Shown piece after piece: positions 53,991 to 62,513 of a DNA stretch of 64,000 nucleotides. The notes under the pieces are model-generated. The model was given only the letters and a program-made list of their open reading frames with translations. It searched no databases and was not told where the DNA came from. The stretch spans positions 1 through 64,000 of the forward strand of contig DXGQ01000010.1 in assembly GCA_019113845.1 (NCBI GenBank), given 5' to 3'. The DNA comes from Candidatus Anaerobutyricum avicola (GTDB lineage Bacteria; Bacillota; Clostridia; Lachnospirales; Lachnospiraceae). The position numbers and the translations under genes are program-made. How positions within the stretch are numbered: the first letter of the stretch is position 1; each line of letters opens with the position of its first letter.

Positions 53991-54081
53991 ATTCTAACAC
54001 ATTTTTTGTGAAAATAAATATAAAATAAGCAGAGAAATCCGTGAAAATATTATGTATTCCATAAACGTTGTTCGGGATTTT

Positions 54082-54099
54082 TGGTTAAAATATTTACAA
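54082..54099 (+). promoter_or_regulatory. Rex-like operator upstream of ech
   Basis: The 18-base site TGGTTAA-AATA-TTTACAA matches the clostridial Rex consensus TTGTTAA-N4-TTAACAA at 12 of 14 defined positions. It overlaps the -35 of the ech promoter, so NADH-sensing Rex would repress ech when NADH is low. Confidence 0.5.
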
Positions 54100-54123
54100 A
54101 ATCGAGCAGAAGTCTTGTAAAAT
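54094..54123 (+). promoter_or_regulatory. Promoter of the ech operon
   Basis: TTACAA (54094-54099), an 18-base spacer and TAAAAT (54118-54123), giving a leader of about 90 bases. Confidence 0.55.
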
Positions 54124-54166
54124 TGGTAAATGAGGATTAAAATCAGAATGATATCAAAAGCAAAAA

Positions 54167-54179
54167 GTCAATTTTTGAC
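54167..54179 (+). promoter_or_regulatory. Small palindrome in the ech leader
   Basis: GTCAA-TTT-TTGAC, located 42 bases before the echA start. It could be a weak hairpin or a second operator. Confidence 0.3.
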
Positions 54180-54220
54180 CGATGTTCAAAAGAAGAGAAA
54201 ATGAAAGGAGGACAACATCA

Positions 54221-56110
54221 ATGATACCATTCCTGATTGGAATACCGGCAGTACTTGCGGTGGTCTTTCAGATCGTCCGGAATGAAAAAATCCGGGGATA
54301 CATCGTCTACGCAGGCGCCGGTGTGATTATGGCAATGACCGTCTTGTTCATTGTCGACTGGATTGGCGGCGGGGCGCAGACCTGGACATTTTATCCACGG
54401 ACAGAGATCATCGATCACCTCATGACAGTGGGGGATATTTTTCTCATGTGTCTGATCATCTGGATGAGTGTTCGGTACAGAAGGATCGTGCCCGCTGTTT
54501 TGTCTGTGCTGCAGACAGCATTGGTGCTTTATGTGGAATTTACCGCTGAAGTGACGGAGGGACCACATATGATGGTGGACTGGCTCACGATCCTGATGTG
54601 CATCATCATTGCGTTTATCGGAGAGTTTATCTGTATCTACACCGTTGGTTATATGAAAGGGTATCATAAACATCATAAGGAGGTGGAGGACAGACAGCCG
54701 TTCTTCTTCTCCATGTTGTTTTTGTTCCTTGCCGCCATGTTCGGGCTGGTACTTTCCCAGAACCTGATCTGGATTTATTTCTTCTGGGAGATCACCAGTG
54801 TGATCTCTTTCCTGATGATCGGTTATACCCGCACGGAGGAGGCGGTCGGCAACAGCTTCTGTGCCCTGTGGATGAACCTGCTTGGAGGCCTGGGCTTTGC
54901 GGTCGCCATTGTGCTGATGGCGCAGATGGAAGGTTCCCTGCAGCTTCTCGATGTGGTGAGCACCGGAGCGCTGCTGCCGCTGATGTGCCTGTCGCTGGCG
55001 GGCCTGACCAAATCGGCGCAGCTTCCGTTTTCCACCTGGCTTCTGGGAGCGATGGTGGCTCCGACGCCGTCAAGCGCGCTCCTTCACAGCGCGACCATGG
55101 TAAAGGCGGGCGTCTATCTGCTCATTCGTATCTCTCCGGCGCTGTCCGGTAATCTTGTGGGGCTGATCGTATCCAGTATCGGCGGTCTTACGTTTATTAT
55201 GGCCAGTATGATGGCCATCGCGCAAAATGACGCGAAAAAGGTGCTGGCTTTTTCGACGATCTCCAATCTGGGGCTGATCGTGGCGTGCTCGGGAATCGGA
55301 GTGGAGGAGACGGTGTGGGCGGCCATCTTCCTTATGATGTTCCATGCGGTCAGCAAGTCCATGCTGTTTCAGTCCGTGGGCGCCACGGAGAATACGTTAG
55401 GTTCCAGAGATATTGAAGATATGCACGGCCTGATCATCCGGGTGCCGCGGCTTGCCTATATCATGGGAATCGGTATCGCGGGCATGTATCTGGCTCCTTT
55501 TGGTATGCTGATCTCCAAATGGGTGGCGTTAAAGGCCTTTGTGGATTCAGGCAACGTGATCTTGGTACTGTGCATCGCTTACGGCAGTGCGACAACGATG
55601 TTTTACTGGACAAAATGGCTTTCCAAGCTGCTGTGCCGGCATATCCCGCGGGATACGGTAAAAGATGTGACAAGAAAGGATGAGTATCTGTCCATGCTGT
55701 TCCATGCCTGCGTGATGCTTCTCATGTGTCTGCTGCTGCCGCTGGTGGCCAGATGGCTTGTCAATCCGATCGTGCGGCAGCTTTTCGGAAACTCCACGGA
55801 CGTGCTCTCCATGAGCGTGCTGACGACCATGGCGGTGATGCTCGTCTCGATCTTTGTGGTTCCGGCCGCCATGTTCTTCATCAGCCGGCGGTCCCACACA
55901 GAACTGGTGCCGATCTACATGAACGGAATCAACGAGGGGGATAACCGATTCTTTACGAACAGTTACGGGGAGAAAGAGCATCTGTATCTGAGCAACTGGT
56001 ATCTGCGGTTTGAATTCGGGCGGAGACATCTGAGGATTCCGTCACTCATCATCGCGTCGGCGGTGCTTGTCATCGGGTTCTGTCTTGTCATAGGAGGTGT
56101 GTCATGGTGA
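54221..56110 (+). CDS. echA: Ech hydrogenase subunit A (NuoL/Mrp-type proton/sodium pump)
   Basis: The 629-residue membrane subunit is of the NuoL/MrpA antiporter family and forms the ion-pumping part of the energy-converting hydrogenase. About sixteen membrane segments are visible, with the core LTKSAQLPFSTWLLGAMVAPTPSSALLHSATMVKAGVYL, which holds the key Lys and His residues. AGGAGG lies nine bases before ATG 54221; an earlier in-frame ATG at 54182 has no site. It overlaps echB by seven bases. Confidence 0.93.
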   Translation: MIPFLIGIPAVLAVVFQIVRNEKIRGYIVYAGAGVIMAMTVLFIVDWIGGGAQTWTFYPRTEIIDHLMTVGDIFLMCLIIWMSVRYRRIVPAVLSVLQTALVLYVEFTAEVTEGPHMMVDWLTILMCIIIAFIGEFICIYTVGYMKGYHKHHKEVEDRQPFFFSMLFLFLAAMFGLVLSQNLIWIYFFWEITSVISFLMIGYTRTEEAVGNSFCALWMNLLGGLGFAVAIVLMAQMEGSLQLLDVVSTGALLPLMCLSLAGLTKSAQLPFSTWLLGAMVAPTPSSALLHSATMVKAGVYLLIRISPALSGNLVGLIVSSIGGLTFIMASMMAIAQNDAKKVLAFSTISNLGLIVACSGIGVEETVWAAIFLMMFHAVSKSMLFQSVGATENTLGSRDIEDMHGLIIRVPRLAYIMGIGIAGMYLAPFGMLISKWVALKAFVDSGNVILVLCIAYGSATTMFYWTKWLSKLLCRHIPRDTVKDVTRKDEYLSMLFHACVMLLMCLLLPLVARWLVNPIVRQLFGNSTDVLSMSVLTTMAVMLVSIFVVPAAMFFISRRSHTELVPIYMNGINEGDNRFFTNSYGEKEHLYLSNWYLRFEFGRRHLRIPSLIIASAVLVIGFCLVIGGVSW

Positions 56111-56967
56111 AAGTAATCTTTGTTCTGGCGTATCTGATCTTAGCTCCTTTCCTGGGCGCGCTTCTCGACGGCGTGGACCGCATTATCAGCGCGAGGATGC
56201 AGCGAAGGAAAGGACCGAAACTTTTGCAGCCGTTTTATGATCTGGGAAAGCTTTTTGCCAAGGAAAGGATCGGAGTCAACAATGTCCAGCTCTTCCTTAA
56301 CATGAGTTATCTGGTGATCCTGATGATCGCCGGAAGTATGCTGTTTGCCGGGGCGGACCTTCTTATGGTCCTCTTTATCTTGAGTACGGCGGATATGTTC
56401 CTGATCATGGCGGCGTCCAGCGACTCTTCCCCATACTCCAACATGGGCTCCAGCAGAGAGATGCTGCAGATGATGGCCTATGAGCCGCTGACCCTTCTGG
56501 TGGCGGTAGGATTTTATCTGACGACAGGTTCGTTTTTAGTGTCAGATATCATCCGGGAAGATGTGAGCGCGGTACTGTGGATGCCGGGGCTTTTGTTTGG
56601 TTTTATGTTTACGACGGCGATCAAGTTCAGAAAGTCTCCGTTTGACCTTTCCACCAGTCACCACGCCCATCAGGAGATGGTCAAGGGGCTGACGACGGAG
56701 ATGTCCGGAACGACGCTTGCCATCATGAATATCGCGGAATATTATGAGATGGTCCTGCTTCTCGGAATCTTCTGCCTGTTCTTTGTGAACAGCACCTGGT
56801 GGAGCTGGATCGTGGCGCTGTTTTTCTGTGCGGTGATCTTCTTCTTGGAGACACTGTGGGATAACGTCAGCGCCCGTGTCAAGTGGAAAACACTGCTCTA
56901 CAGTTGCTGGGTGGTTACCCTGGTAGCCGGAGGCGTAAATATTTTGATCTTAATGTTGGATAAGTAA
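56104..56967 (+). CDS. echB: Ech hydrogenase subunit B (NuoH-like)
   Basis: The 287-residue protein is the NuoH/HycD-like membrane anchor. It shows the short first segment, RMQRRKGPKLLQPFYDLGKLFAKE, the conserved acidic segment MAYEPLTLLVAVGFYL, and FRKSPFDLSTSHHAHQEMVKG, with about eight membrane segments. It lies between echA and echC, as in other Ech operons. Confidence 0.94.
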   Translation: MVKVIFVLAYLILAPFLGALLDGVDRIISARMQRRKGPKLLQPFYDLGKLFAKERIGVNNVQLFLNMSYLVILMIAGSMLFAGADLLMVLFILSTADMFLIMAASSDSSPYSNMGSSREMLQMMAYEPLTLLVAVGFYLTTGSFLVSDIIREDVSAVLWMPGLLFGFMFTTAIKFRKSPFDLSTSHHAHQEMVKGLTTEMSGTTLAIMNIAEYYEMVLLLGIFCLFFVNSTWWSWIVALFFCAVIFFLETLWDNVSARVKWKTLLYSCWVVTLVAGGVNILILMLDK

Positions 56968-56985
56968 GAGGCAGGAGGAAAAAGA

Positions 56986-57423
56986 ATGGGGAAAGTATCA
57001 AAATCACCGTGGCTGCTTCATTATGATGCCAGCAGCTGCAACGGATGTGACATAGAAGTGCTCGATTGTCTGACGCCGAAATATGATATTGAGCGGTTCG
57101 GTATCATCAATACGGGAGATCCGTTTCAGGCGGATATCCTGCTCATTACCGGCGGGGTCAACAGCCAGACTGAGAGCGTGGTAAAACAGATCTACAGCCA
57201 GATGCCGGAGCCGAAAGTCGTGGTGGCAGTGGGAATCTGCGCCTGCACCGGCGGCGTATTTAAAGAATGTTATAATATCCGGGGCGGGATAGACACCGTC
57301 ATCCCGGTGGACGTGTATGTGCCGGGATGCGCCGCGCGTCCGGAGGCCATCATCGACGGTGTGGTGAAGGCTTTAAAGATACTCGATGAAAAGCAGGCGG
57401 CGAGAAGTAAAAAGGAGGGATGA
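56986..57423 (+). CDS. echC: Ech hydrogenase small subunit (NuoB-like)
   Basis: The 145-residue small subunit carries the single proximal [4Fe-4S] cluster next to the [NiFe] site. Probable ligands are Cys 18 and Cys 21 (SSCNGCD), Cys 85 (GICACTGG) and Cys 115 (VPGCAARPE). It passes electrons between EchF and the active site in EchE. The stop overlaps the region used as the start of echD. Confidence 0.95.
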   Translation: MGKVSKSPWLLHYDASSCNGCDIEVLDCLTPKYDIERFGIINTGDPFQADILLITGGVNSQTESVVKQIYSQMPEPKVVVAVGICACTGGVFKECYNIRGGIDTVIPVDVYVPGCAARPEAIIDGVVKALKILDEKQAARSKKEG

Positions 57424-57428
57424 CAGGG

Positions 57429-57776
57429 ATGGAGTACGAAAATGATATCAGAGAGATCAACGCCAGGCAGTTTTTTCCGGCAATCGTAAAAATGAGAACG
57501 GAGAAATGGCGGCTGGTCCAGATCTGTGCCACGACGGTGGAAGGCGGATTCGAGATGAGCTACTCTTTCTGCAAAGGATATGATATGCGTACCTATCGCT
57601 TCGTGGCGTATGGAGATGAGGAGGTGGCCAGCATCACCCAGATTTATCCCTGTGCCTTTCTTCAGGAAAATGAGGCGAAAGAGCTTTTTGGGGTCAATAT
57701 CACTCATATCAAGCCGGATTATAAAGATAAATTGTACCGGATCGACGTAGAGACACCGTTTAAGGAAAAGGAATAG
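57429..57776 (+). CDS. echD: Ech hydrogenase subunit D (NuoC-like)
   Basis: The 115-residue protein is the short NuoC/30-kDa-like subunit (GFEMSYSFCKGYDMRTYR; ASITQIYPCAFLQENEAKELFGV). The ATG at 57429 has AGGAGG ten bases upstream; the ATG at 57420, which overlaps the echC stop, is only one base from that site and is less likely. Confidence 0.92.
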   Translation: MEYENDIREINARQFFPAIVKMRTEKWRLVQICATTVEGGFEMSYSFCKGYDMRTYRFVAYGDEEVASITQIYPCAFLQENEAKELFGVNITHIKPDYKDKLYRIDVETPFKEKE

Positions 57777-57782
57777 GGAGAG

Positions 57783-58862
57783 ATGGCAAAGAGAAGTATC
57801 GTACCTTTTGGTCCCCAGCATCCCGTGCTGCCGGAACCGGTCCATCTGGATCTGGTGCTGGAGGATGAGACTGTGGTGGGCGCGGTTCCGAGCATCGGAT
57901 ATGTGCACCGGGGGCTGGAATCACTGGTAAAAAAGAGAGATTTTAAACAATATGTATACATTGCAGAGCGAATCTGCGGTATCTGCAGCTGCGGGCACGG
58001 CCTGGGGTACTGCATGGCCGTGGAAAATGTCATGGGGATCGAAGTGCCGGATCGCGCCCGGTATCTGCGGGTCATCTGGGTGGAAATGAGCCGGATCCAC
58101 AGCCATCTTCTCTGGCTGGGACTTCTGGCGGACGCCCTTGGATTTGAGAGCCTTTTTATGGAGAGCTGGCGGATCAGGGAAAAGATTCTTGATATGTTTG
58201 ACGAGACGACGGGCGGAAGGATCATCCACTCCGTCAACAAGGTGGGCGGCGTCCAGAAAGATATGGACAGCAGTATGTTAAGACATCTGCTGGAGACCAT
58301 CAAAGATATCGAGAGGGAGATGAAGCCCCTCGTAGACACCTTCCTGCAGGATTACACGGTGCAGAGCCGTCTGAAAGGGACGGGGATTCTGAAAAAAGAC
58401 GACGCCATCTTGCTGGGAGCGGTGGGACCGATGCTCCGGGCCAGCGGTGTGGAATATGACACCAGACTGCTCGGATACGGCGCCTATAAAGACCTGTCTG
58501 TGGAGCCGATCGTATCTGGCGACGGAGACAGCTACGGGCGATGCGAGGTGCGCCTTAAAGAGCTGTTCCAGTCCTTTGATCTGATCCGGGAGGCGATCGG
58601 CAAGATTCCGGAGGGCGATATCCAGACGCCGGTAAAAGGCAATCCTTCCGGAGAATACTTCATGCGGATCGAGCAGCCCCGCGGGGAGGCGATCTATTAT
58701 GTCAAGGGAAACGGAACGAAGTTCCTTGACCGTTTCCGTCTGCGGACGCCGACCACCAGCAACATTCCACCGCTGGTGGAGACATTAAAAGGGTGCCAGC
58801 TGGCAGATGTGCCGGTGCTGATCCTGACCATTGACCCGTGCATAAGCTGTACGGAACGGTAA
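57783..58862 (+). CDS. echE: Ech hydrogenase large subunit with [NiFe] site
   Basis: The 359-residue large subunit holds the hydrogen-activating centre. The N-terminal motif is RICGICSCGH (Cys 65, Cys 68) and the C-terminal motif is DPCISCTER (Cys 353, Cys 356), so all four nickel ligands are present. The protein stops at the Arg of that motif and has no C-terminal extension for a maturation endopeptidase. It groups with the energy-converting group 4 hydrogenases by neighbours and by its NuoD-like length. The start is four bases after a GGGAG site at the echD end. Confidence 0.95.
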   Translation: MAKRSIVPFGPQHPVLPEPVHLDLVLEDETVVGAVPSIGYVHRGLESLVKKRDFKQYVYIAERICGICSCGHGLGYCMAVENVMGIEVPDRARYLRVIWVEMSRIHSHLLWLGLLADALGFESLFMESWRIREKILDMFDETTGGRIIHSVNKVGGVQKDMDSSMLRHLLETIKDIEREMKPLVDTFLQDYTVQSRLKGTGILKKDDAILLGAVGPMLRASGVEYDTRLLGYGAYKDLSVEPIVSGDGDSYGRCEVRLKELFQSFDLIREAIGKIPEGDIQTPVKGNPSGEYFMRIEQPRGEAIYYVKGNGTKFLDRFRLRTPTTSNIPPLVETLKGCQLADVPVLILTIDPCISCTER

Positions 58863-58889
58863 AACAGTCTGCGGAAAGGAGAAAGTCAT

Positions 58890-59246
58890 ATGGAAAAAGC
58901 AAGAGCGTTTACCCTGGCGGGAAGAATGTTAAAAAATCTGTTCCGGGAGCCGGCGACGACGCAGTATCCTTTTGCGCTGGCGGATTATCCGGAGAGAATG
59001 CGCGGACATGTGCGGATTGAGATAAACGACTGCATTTCCTGCGGTCTTTGTATGCGTTCCTGCCCGTCTGATGCCATTGCTGTGGACAGGAAGGCGGGTA
59101 CCTGGACCATAGAGCGGTTTGACTGTGTCCAGTGTGGGAGCTGCGTGTCTGTCTGCCCGAAAAAATGTCTTTTTATGGAAAAAGGTTATACGGAGCCGGA
59201 CAGCGTAAAAAAGAGCGAGACATTTACGAAGCTGCAGACGGAATAG
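58890..59246 (+). CDS. echF: Ech hydrogenase ferredoxin subunit F
   Basis: The 118-residue protein has two [4Fe-4S] ferredoxin motifs (CISCGLCMRSCP and CVQCGSCVSVCP) and accepts electrons from soluble ferredoxin. GAAAGGAGAAAGTCAT precedes the ATG. It is the last gene of echABCDEF and is followed by a terminator. A short tail after the second cluster is highly charged. Confidence 0.94.
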   Translation: MEKARAFTLAGRMLKNLFREPATTQYPFALADYPERMRGHVRIEINDCISCGLCMRSCPSDAIAVDRKAGTWTIERFDCVQCGSCVSVCPKKCLFMEKGYTEPDSVKKSETFTKLQTE

Positions 59247-59266
59247 AAAAATTTGAAATACATTTT

Positions 59267-59303
59267 ATACGGCAGGGACAGAAGGTATCCCTGTCGTATT
59301 TTT
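59267..59303 (+). terminator. Terminator of the ech operon
   Basis: A 12-bp stem with one G-U (59267-59278 with 59288-59299), a 9-base loop, and five T. Confidence 0.85.
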
Positions 59304-59403
59304 GTTGCAGGGGAAATTGTGTTCCTGTGGAAGAAAAAAATTATATATAGTAGTGACATTTTTATAAAATTTCAGTTGGGACAGTTGAGTTAGTAATGTT
59401 TAC

Positions 59404-60318
59404 ATGATATACTTAAAATATTTACAGGGTAAACTTCCCGTCTTCTGGATTGTCATAGCCTCCTCTGCCGGGCGGATCATTCACACCATACTGGTATATG
59501 GATGCATGCAGCTGTTTTTTCCGGAAGCCGGTTTTGGGCTGAATAATATTGCGGATGACATTGCCCGATGGGATTTTATTCCGTTTACGATCATTGCAGA
59601 TATCATCGTGGTGCTTTGCTACTTTACAAATCGTATCGAGACAGTGATGCGCCAGTATCACCTGACGCTCTCCGACGAGATTTCCTATGATCTGATGCAT
59701 TTACAGGTGCAGTTCCTCATGGGGATGATCTCGCTGGCTGTTCTGGTGATCCTGGGTATTATGTTGTATCAGAAAAATATCGATTATCTGTATTATGAGG
59801 CGAGGCTTGATGGCCTGACGGGTCTGCTCGGCCGCCAGCAGTTTTTTCATGTGGGGCAGGAGCGCCTGGAAAGTTATCACAAGGAAGACACTTTGCCGGA
59901 AAAGACCGGATATTTTATCATCCTTGATGTAGATTCTTTTAAAGATATCAATGACACATACGGGCATCCCGTGGGTGATCAGTTGTTAAAGGAAGTGGCG
60001 GATGATTTAAGGGGATCGTTTGGCCCTGATAATCTGTTCGAGCGTCTGGGAGGAGATGAGTTTGTGGCATTGATATCAGAACGCATGTCCAGGGAAGAAA
60101 TAGAGCGGGCCCTCAATCAGATGAAGGACCGGCTGAAACAGTCTGAAATAGGAAATGCACAGATCACCTGCAGTATTGGCGTTATTCCCATTGAGGAAAT
60201 ATACTCTCTGGAGAGAATGTACCGACACGCGGACCGGCTTCTCTATGAGGCAAAAAAGAATGGAAAAGACCAGTTTGTCTTCGGATATTGCTGCCGGGAT
60301 ACTGTGAAGCAGGCATAA
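59404..60318 (+). CDS. Membrane-bound GGDEF diguanylate cyclase
   Basis: The 304-residue protein has an N-terminal membrane part with about three segments (16-40, 57-75, 107-128) and a GGDEF domain (about 140-300) with the substrate motif LDVDSFKDINDTYGH and an intact RLGGDEFVAL signature, so it should make cyclic di-GMP. The inhibitory RxxD site is not evident. No strong ribosome-binding site precedes the ATG, and the first residues are less certain. No EAL gene is near. Confidence 0.88.
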   Translation: MIYLKYLQGKLPVFWIVIASSAGRIIHTILVYGCMQLFFPEAGFGLNNIADDIARWDFIPFTIIADIIVVLCYFTNRIETVMRQYHLTLSDEISYDLMHLQVQFLMGMISLAVLVILGIMLYQKNIDYLYYEARLDGLTGLLGRQQFFHVGQERLESYHKEDTLPEKTGYFIILDVDSFKDINDTYGHPVGDQLLKEVADDLRGSFGPDNLFERLGGDEFVALISERMSREEIERALNQMKDRLKQSEIGNAQITCSIGVIPIEEIYSLERMYRHADRLLYEAKKNGKDQFVFGYCCRDTVKQA

Positions 60319-60331
60319 GAGGAGAAGATCA

Positions 60332-60610
60332 ATGAAAATATTAGTATTCTATCTGATCATCATCAATATTTTTACATTTCTGTTGTACGGATTGGATAAA
60401 TGGAAAGCAAAACATCACCGGTGGCGGATATCGGAGAGCGCGCTTCTGCTGGCGGCGCTCGTTGGCGGGAGTGTCGGAGCACTGGCAGGAATGTATGGCT
60501 TTCATCACAAGACGCTGCACAAAAAGTTTACCATCGGCGTGCCAATTTTTCTGATTTTGCAGGTTATGCTGTTTGTATGGTTTCTGAGCCGTTATTTTGC
60601 GCAGGGGTGA
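60332..60610 (+). CDS. DUF1294 family membrane protein
   Basis: The 92-residue protein has the DUF1294 pattern: a first membrane segment, YGLDKWKAKHHRWRISE, GGSVGALAGMYGFHHKT and a last hydrophobic segment. Its function is unknown. It starts 14 bases after the GGDEF gene with an AGGAGAAG site, so the two may be co-transcribed. Confidence 0.88.
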   Translation: MKILVFYLIIINIFTFLLYGLDKWKAKHHRWRISESALLLAALVGGSVGALAGMYGFHHKTLHKKFTIGVPIFLILQVMLFVWFLSRYFAQG

Positions 60611-60705
60611 CGGGCTGACGCAGTCAATACTTTGGACTGGATTGGCGATGGATGCGGTTGCCATTTTTCTGAAAAAGATACTATGTGACAGGAGGAAAAC
60701 AATCG

Positions 60706-60956
60706 ATGCTTCGGGAATATATATTGCATTATAGGTGAAAAAGGCGGAGCAAAAAGCTGTTGTGCAGAAAACAACGGGAGCCGTTCCCGTTCAGGAGCTG
60801 ACGAAAGAAGAAATTGAGGAGATAAAAAAGAAATTTGTCCGGCGGGTTGAGTATTACAGCCAAAAAATGGGAGTGACTGTCGGACGAATCACCATCCGCA
60901 ATCAGAGAACCCGATGGGGAAGCTGCAGCGCAAAAGGAAATGTAAACTATTCCTGA
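60706..60956 (+). pseudogene. Remnant of a YgjP/SprT-like zinc metallopeptidase gene
   Basis: An ATG with AGGAGG ten bases upstream (60690-60695) starts MLREYILHYR, a plausible family N-terminus, but meets a stop after ten codons. From 60735 another frame gives a middle part ending RITIRNQRTRWGSCSAKGNVNYS, the conserved motif that in intact YgjP-like proteins comes before the HELCH zinc site; a stop follows directly. The N-terminal 80 or so residues and the whole zinc site are missing. This is a gene broken by deletion. Confidence 0.75.
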
Positions 60957-61067
60957 TTATATCTCAAAGGCAGGCAACAAAAGTGAACAGGAAGGTTGCG
61001 ACGGGATTTTGCCGGTGGTATACTGAGGGAAATGGGGGTAACTCATACATGAAGAGAGGAAAATCAT

Positions 61068-61607
61068 ATGGGACATGTATATTTTGTTCGCCACGGTCAG
61101 ACCGTGTGGAACGTGGAAAATAAAATCTGCGGGGCAACGGATATTCCGCTGACGGAACTGGGCCATCAGCAGGCTATTGCGACAGGAAAAAAGATCGTGG
61201 AGGAGGGCATACAAGCCGATGAAATCCTCTACTCGCCACTCAGCCGTGCGGCGGAGACTGCCCGGCATATCTCTGAGATCACCGGCATTCCGGCCAGAAT
61301 GGAACCGCGTCTTATCGAGCAAAACTTCGGAAAGTGGGAGTCCACGGCCAGAGACGGGCTGGAATTTAAGAAGGCGAAGGAAGATTTCTGCTGCCGCTAT
61401 GACGGTGGAGAATCCATGCTTCACCTGGCGCAGCGGATTTACAATCTGCTGGACGATGTGAAAGCAGAATCCGATGAGAAAACATACATACTGGTAGCCC
61501 ACAACGGCATTGCCAGAGTGGTACAGTCGTATTTTTATGAGATGACCAATGAAGAATATGCCGCATTCGGCGTAAAGAACTGCGCTGTGCTGCGGTATGA
61601 TTTTTGA
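61068..61607 (+). CDS. Histidine phosphatase family protein
   Basis: The 179-residue protein is of the phosphoglycerate-mutase-like branch: phospho-His motif YFVRHGQTVWN, YSPLSRAAETA, a proton-donor Glu in LIEQNFGKWES and the second His in LVAHNGIARVV. The substrate is unknown. AAGAGAGGAAAATCAT precedes the ATG. It stands between two decayed genes and appears intact. Confidence 0.9.
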   Translation: MGHVYFVRHGQTVWNVENKICGATDIPLTELGHQQAIATGKKIVEEGIQADEILYSPLSRAAETARHISEITGIPARMEPRLIEQNFGKWESTARDGLEFKKAKEDFCCRYDGGESMLHLAQRIYNLLDDVKAESDEKTYILVAHNGIARVVQSYFYEMTNEEYAAFGVKNCAVLRYDF

Positions 61608-61673
61608 CCGTAAATGTAAGACTTATCAAAGGAAGATATATCTGAAAATCTTGTTTAGAAGAGGAGGGTTATC

Positions 61674-62385
61674 ATGGCAGTAAAAGGTGCAGTGATGGTT
61701 CCCCCTGCGCCGCTTCCATCCGGGCAGCCAGATTTTGTCGGTAGGCAGTTTTGGCTGTAATCTGTCCTGCCCATTCTGCCAGAATCATGAGATTTCCATG
61801 ATCGGAGAATCTGATGCGGCATATCGGGAAATGCAGCCGGAGGAACTGGCAGACATGGCAGAGCAATGCAAAATCTACGGAAATATCGGCGTGGCTTTCA
61901 CCTACAACGAGTCATTGATCGGCTGGGAATATGTCCGGGACACCGCCCGTCTGATACACGCCCGCGGCATGAAAAATGTTCTGGTCACCAATGGCACGGC
62001 GGAGTTGTCCGTTCTGGAAGAGATACTCCCTTACATGGACGCCATGAACATTGACCTGAAAGGATTCAGCGAAGACTATTATCAAAAATTGGGCGGAAAC
62101 CTGGGTACGGTGAAACGTTTTATCGAGCGGACGGCCGGCAGGGACGCAAACTGCCACATCGAACTGACTACTCTCATCGTACCGGGCGAGAACGATTCCG
62201 AAGAGGAGATGGAACAGGAAGCGCGGTGGATTGCCGACATGAATCCCGATATTCCTCTCCATGTGACCCGCTTCTTTCCGCGATACAAGATGACGGACCG
62301 GTCAGCGATGGATGTGGAGAAAATATACCGGCTGAAAGCAGTAGCCGGGAAATATTTAAAGTGGGTGTATGCGGGGAATTGTTGA
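61674..62385 (+). pseudogene. Deletion fusion of AmmeMemoRadiSam genes (5'-truncated radical SAM gene)
   Basis: ATG 61674, with GAGGAGGG upstream, encodes MAVKGAVMVP, the start of an AmmeMemoRadiSam protein A/B-type gene. The frame then becomes meaningless and stops at 61761. From about 61699 another frame reads PLRRFHPGSQILSVGSFG and continues through CNLSCPFCQN to 62385, the bulk of the AmmeMemoRadiSam radical SAM enzyme (CX3CX2C intact, 216 residues from TTG 61735), but without its first 60-70 residues. A deletion seems to have joined the first nine or ten codons of one gene to the inside of the other. Confidence 0.7.
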
Positions 62386-62513
62386 GGGGAGGAAAATATT
62401 TTAACAAGATTTTGTATCACAGCAGTAAATGGATTGTTGAATCGCCGGAAATCAGCGCGTGCTTTAGTGACGCTGTTATTTGTGAAAAGAAAGTGAAACA
62501 AAGGGAGGTTCAT

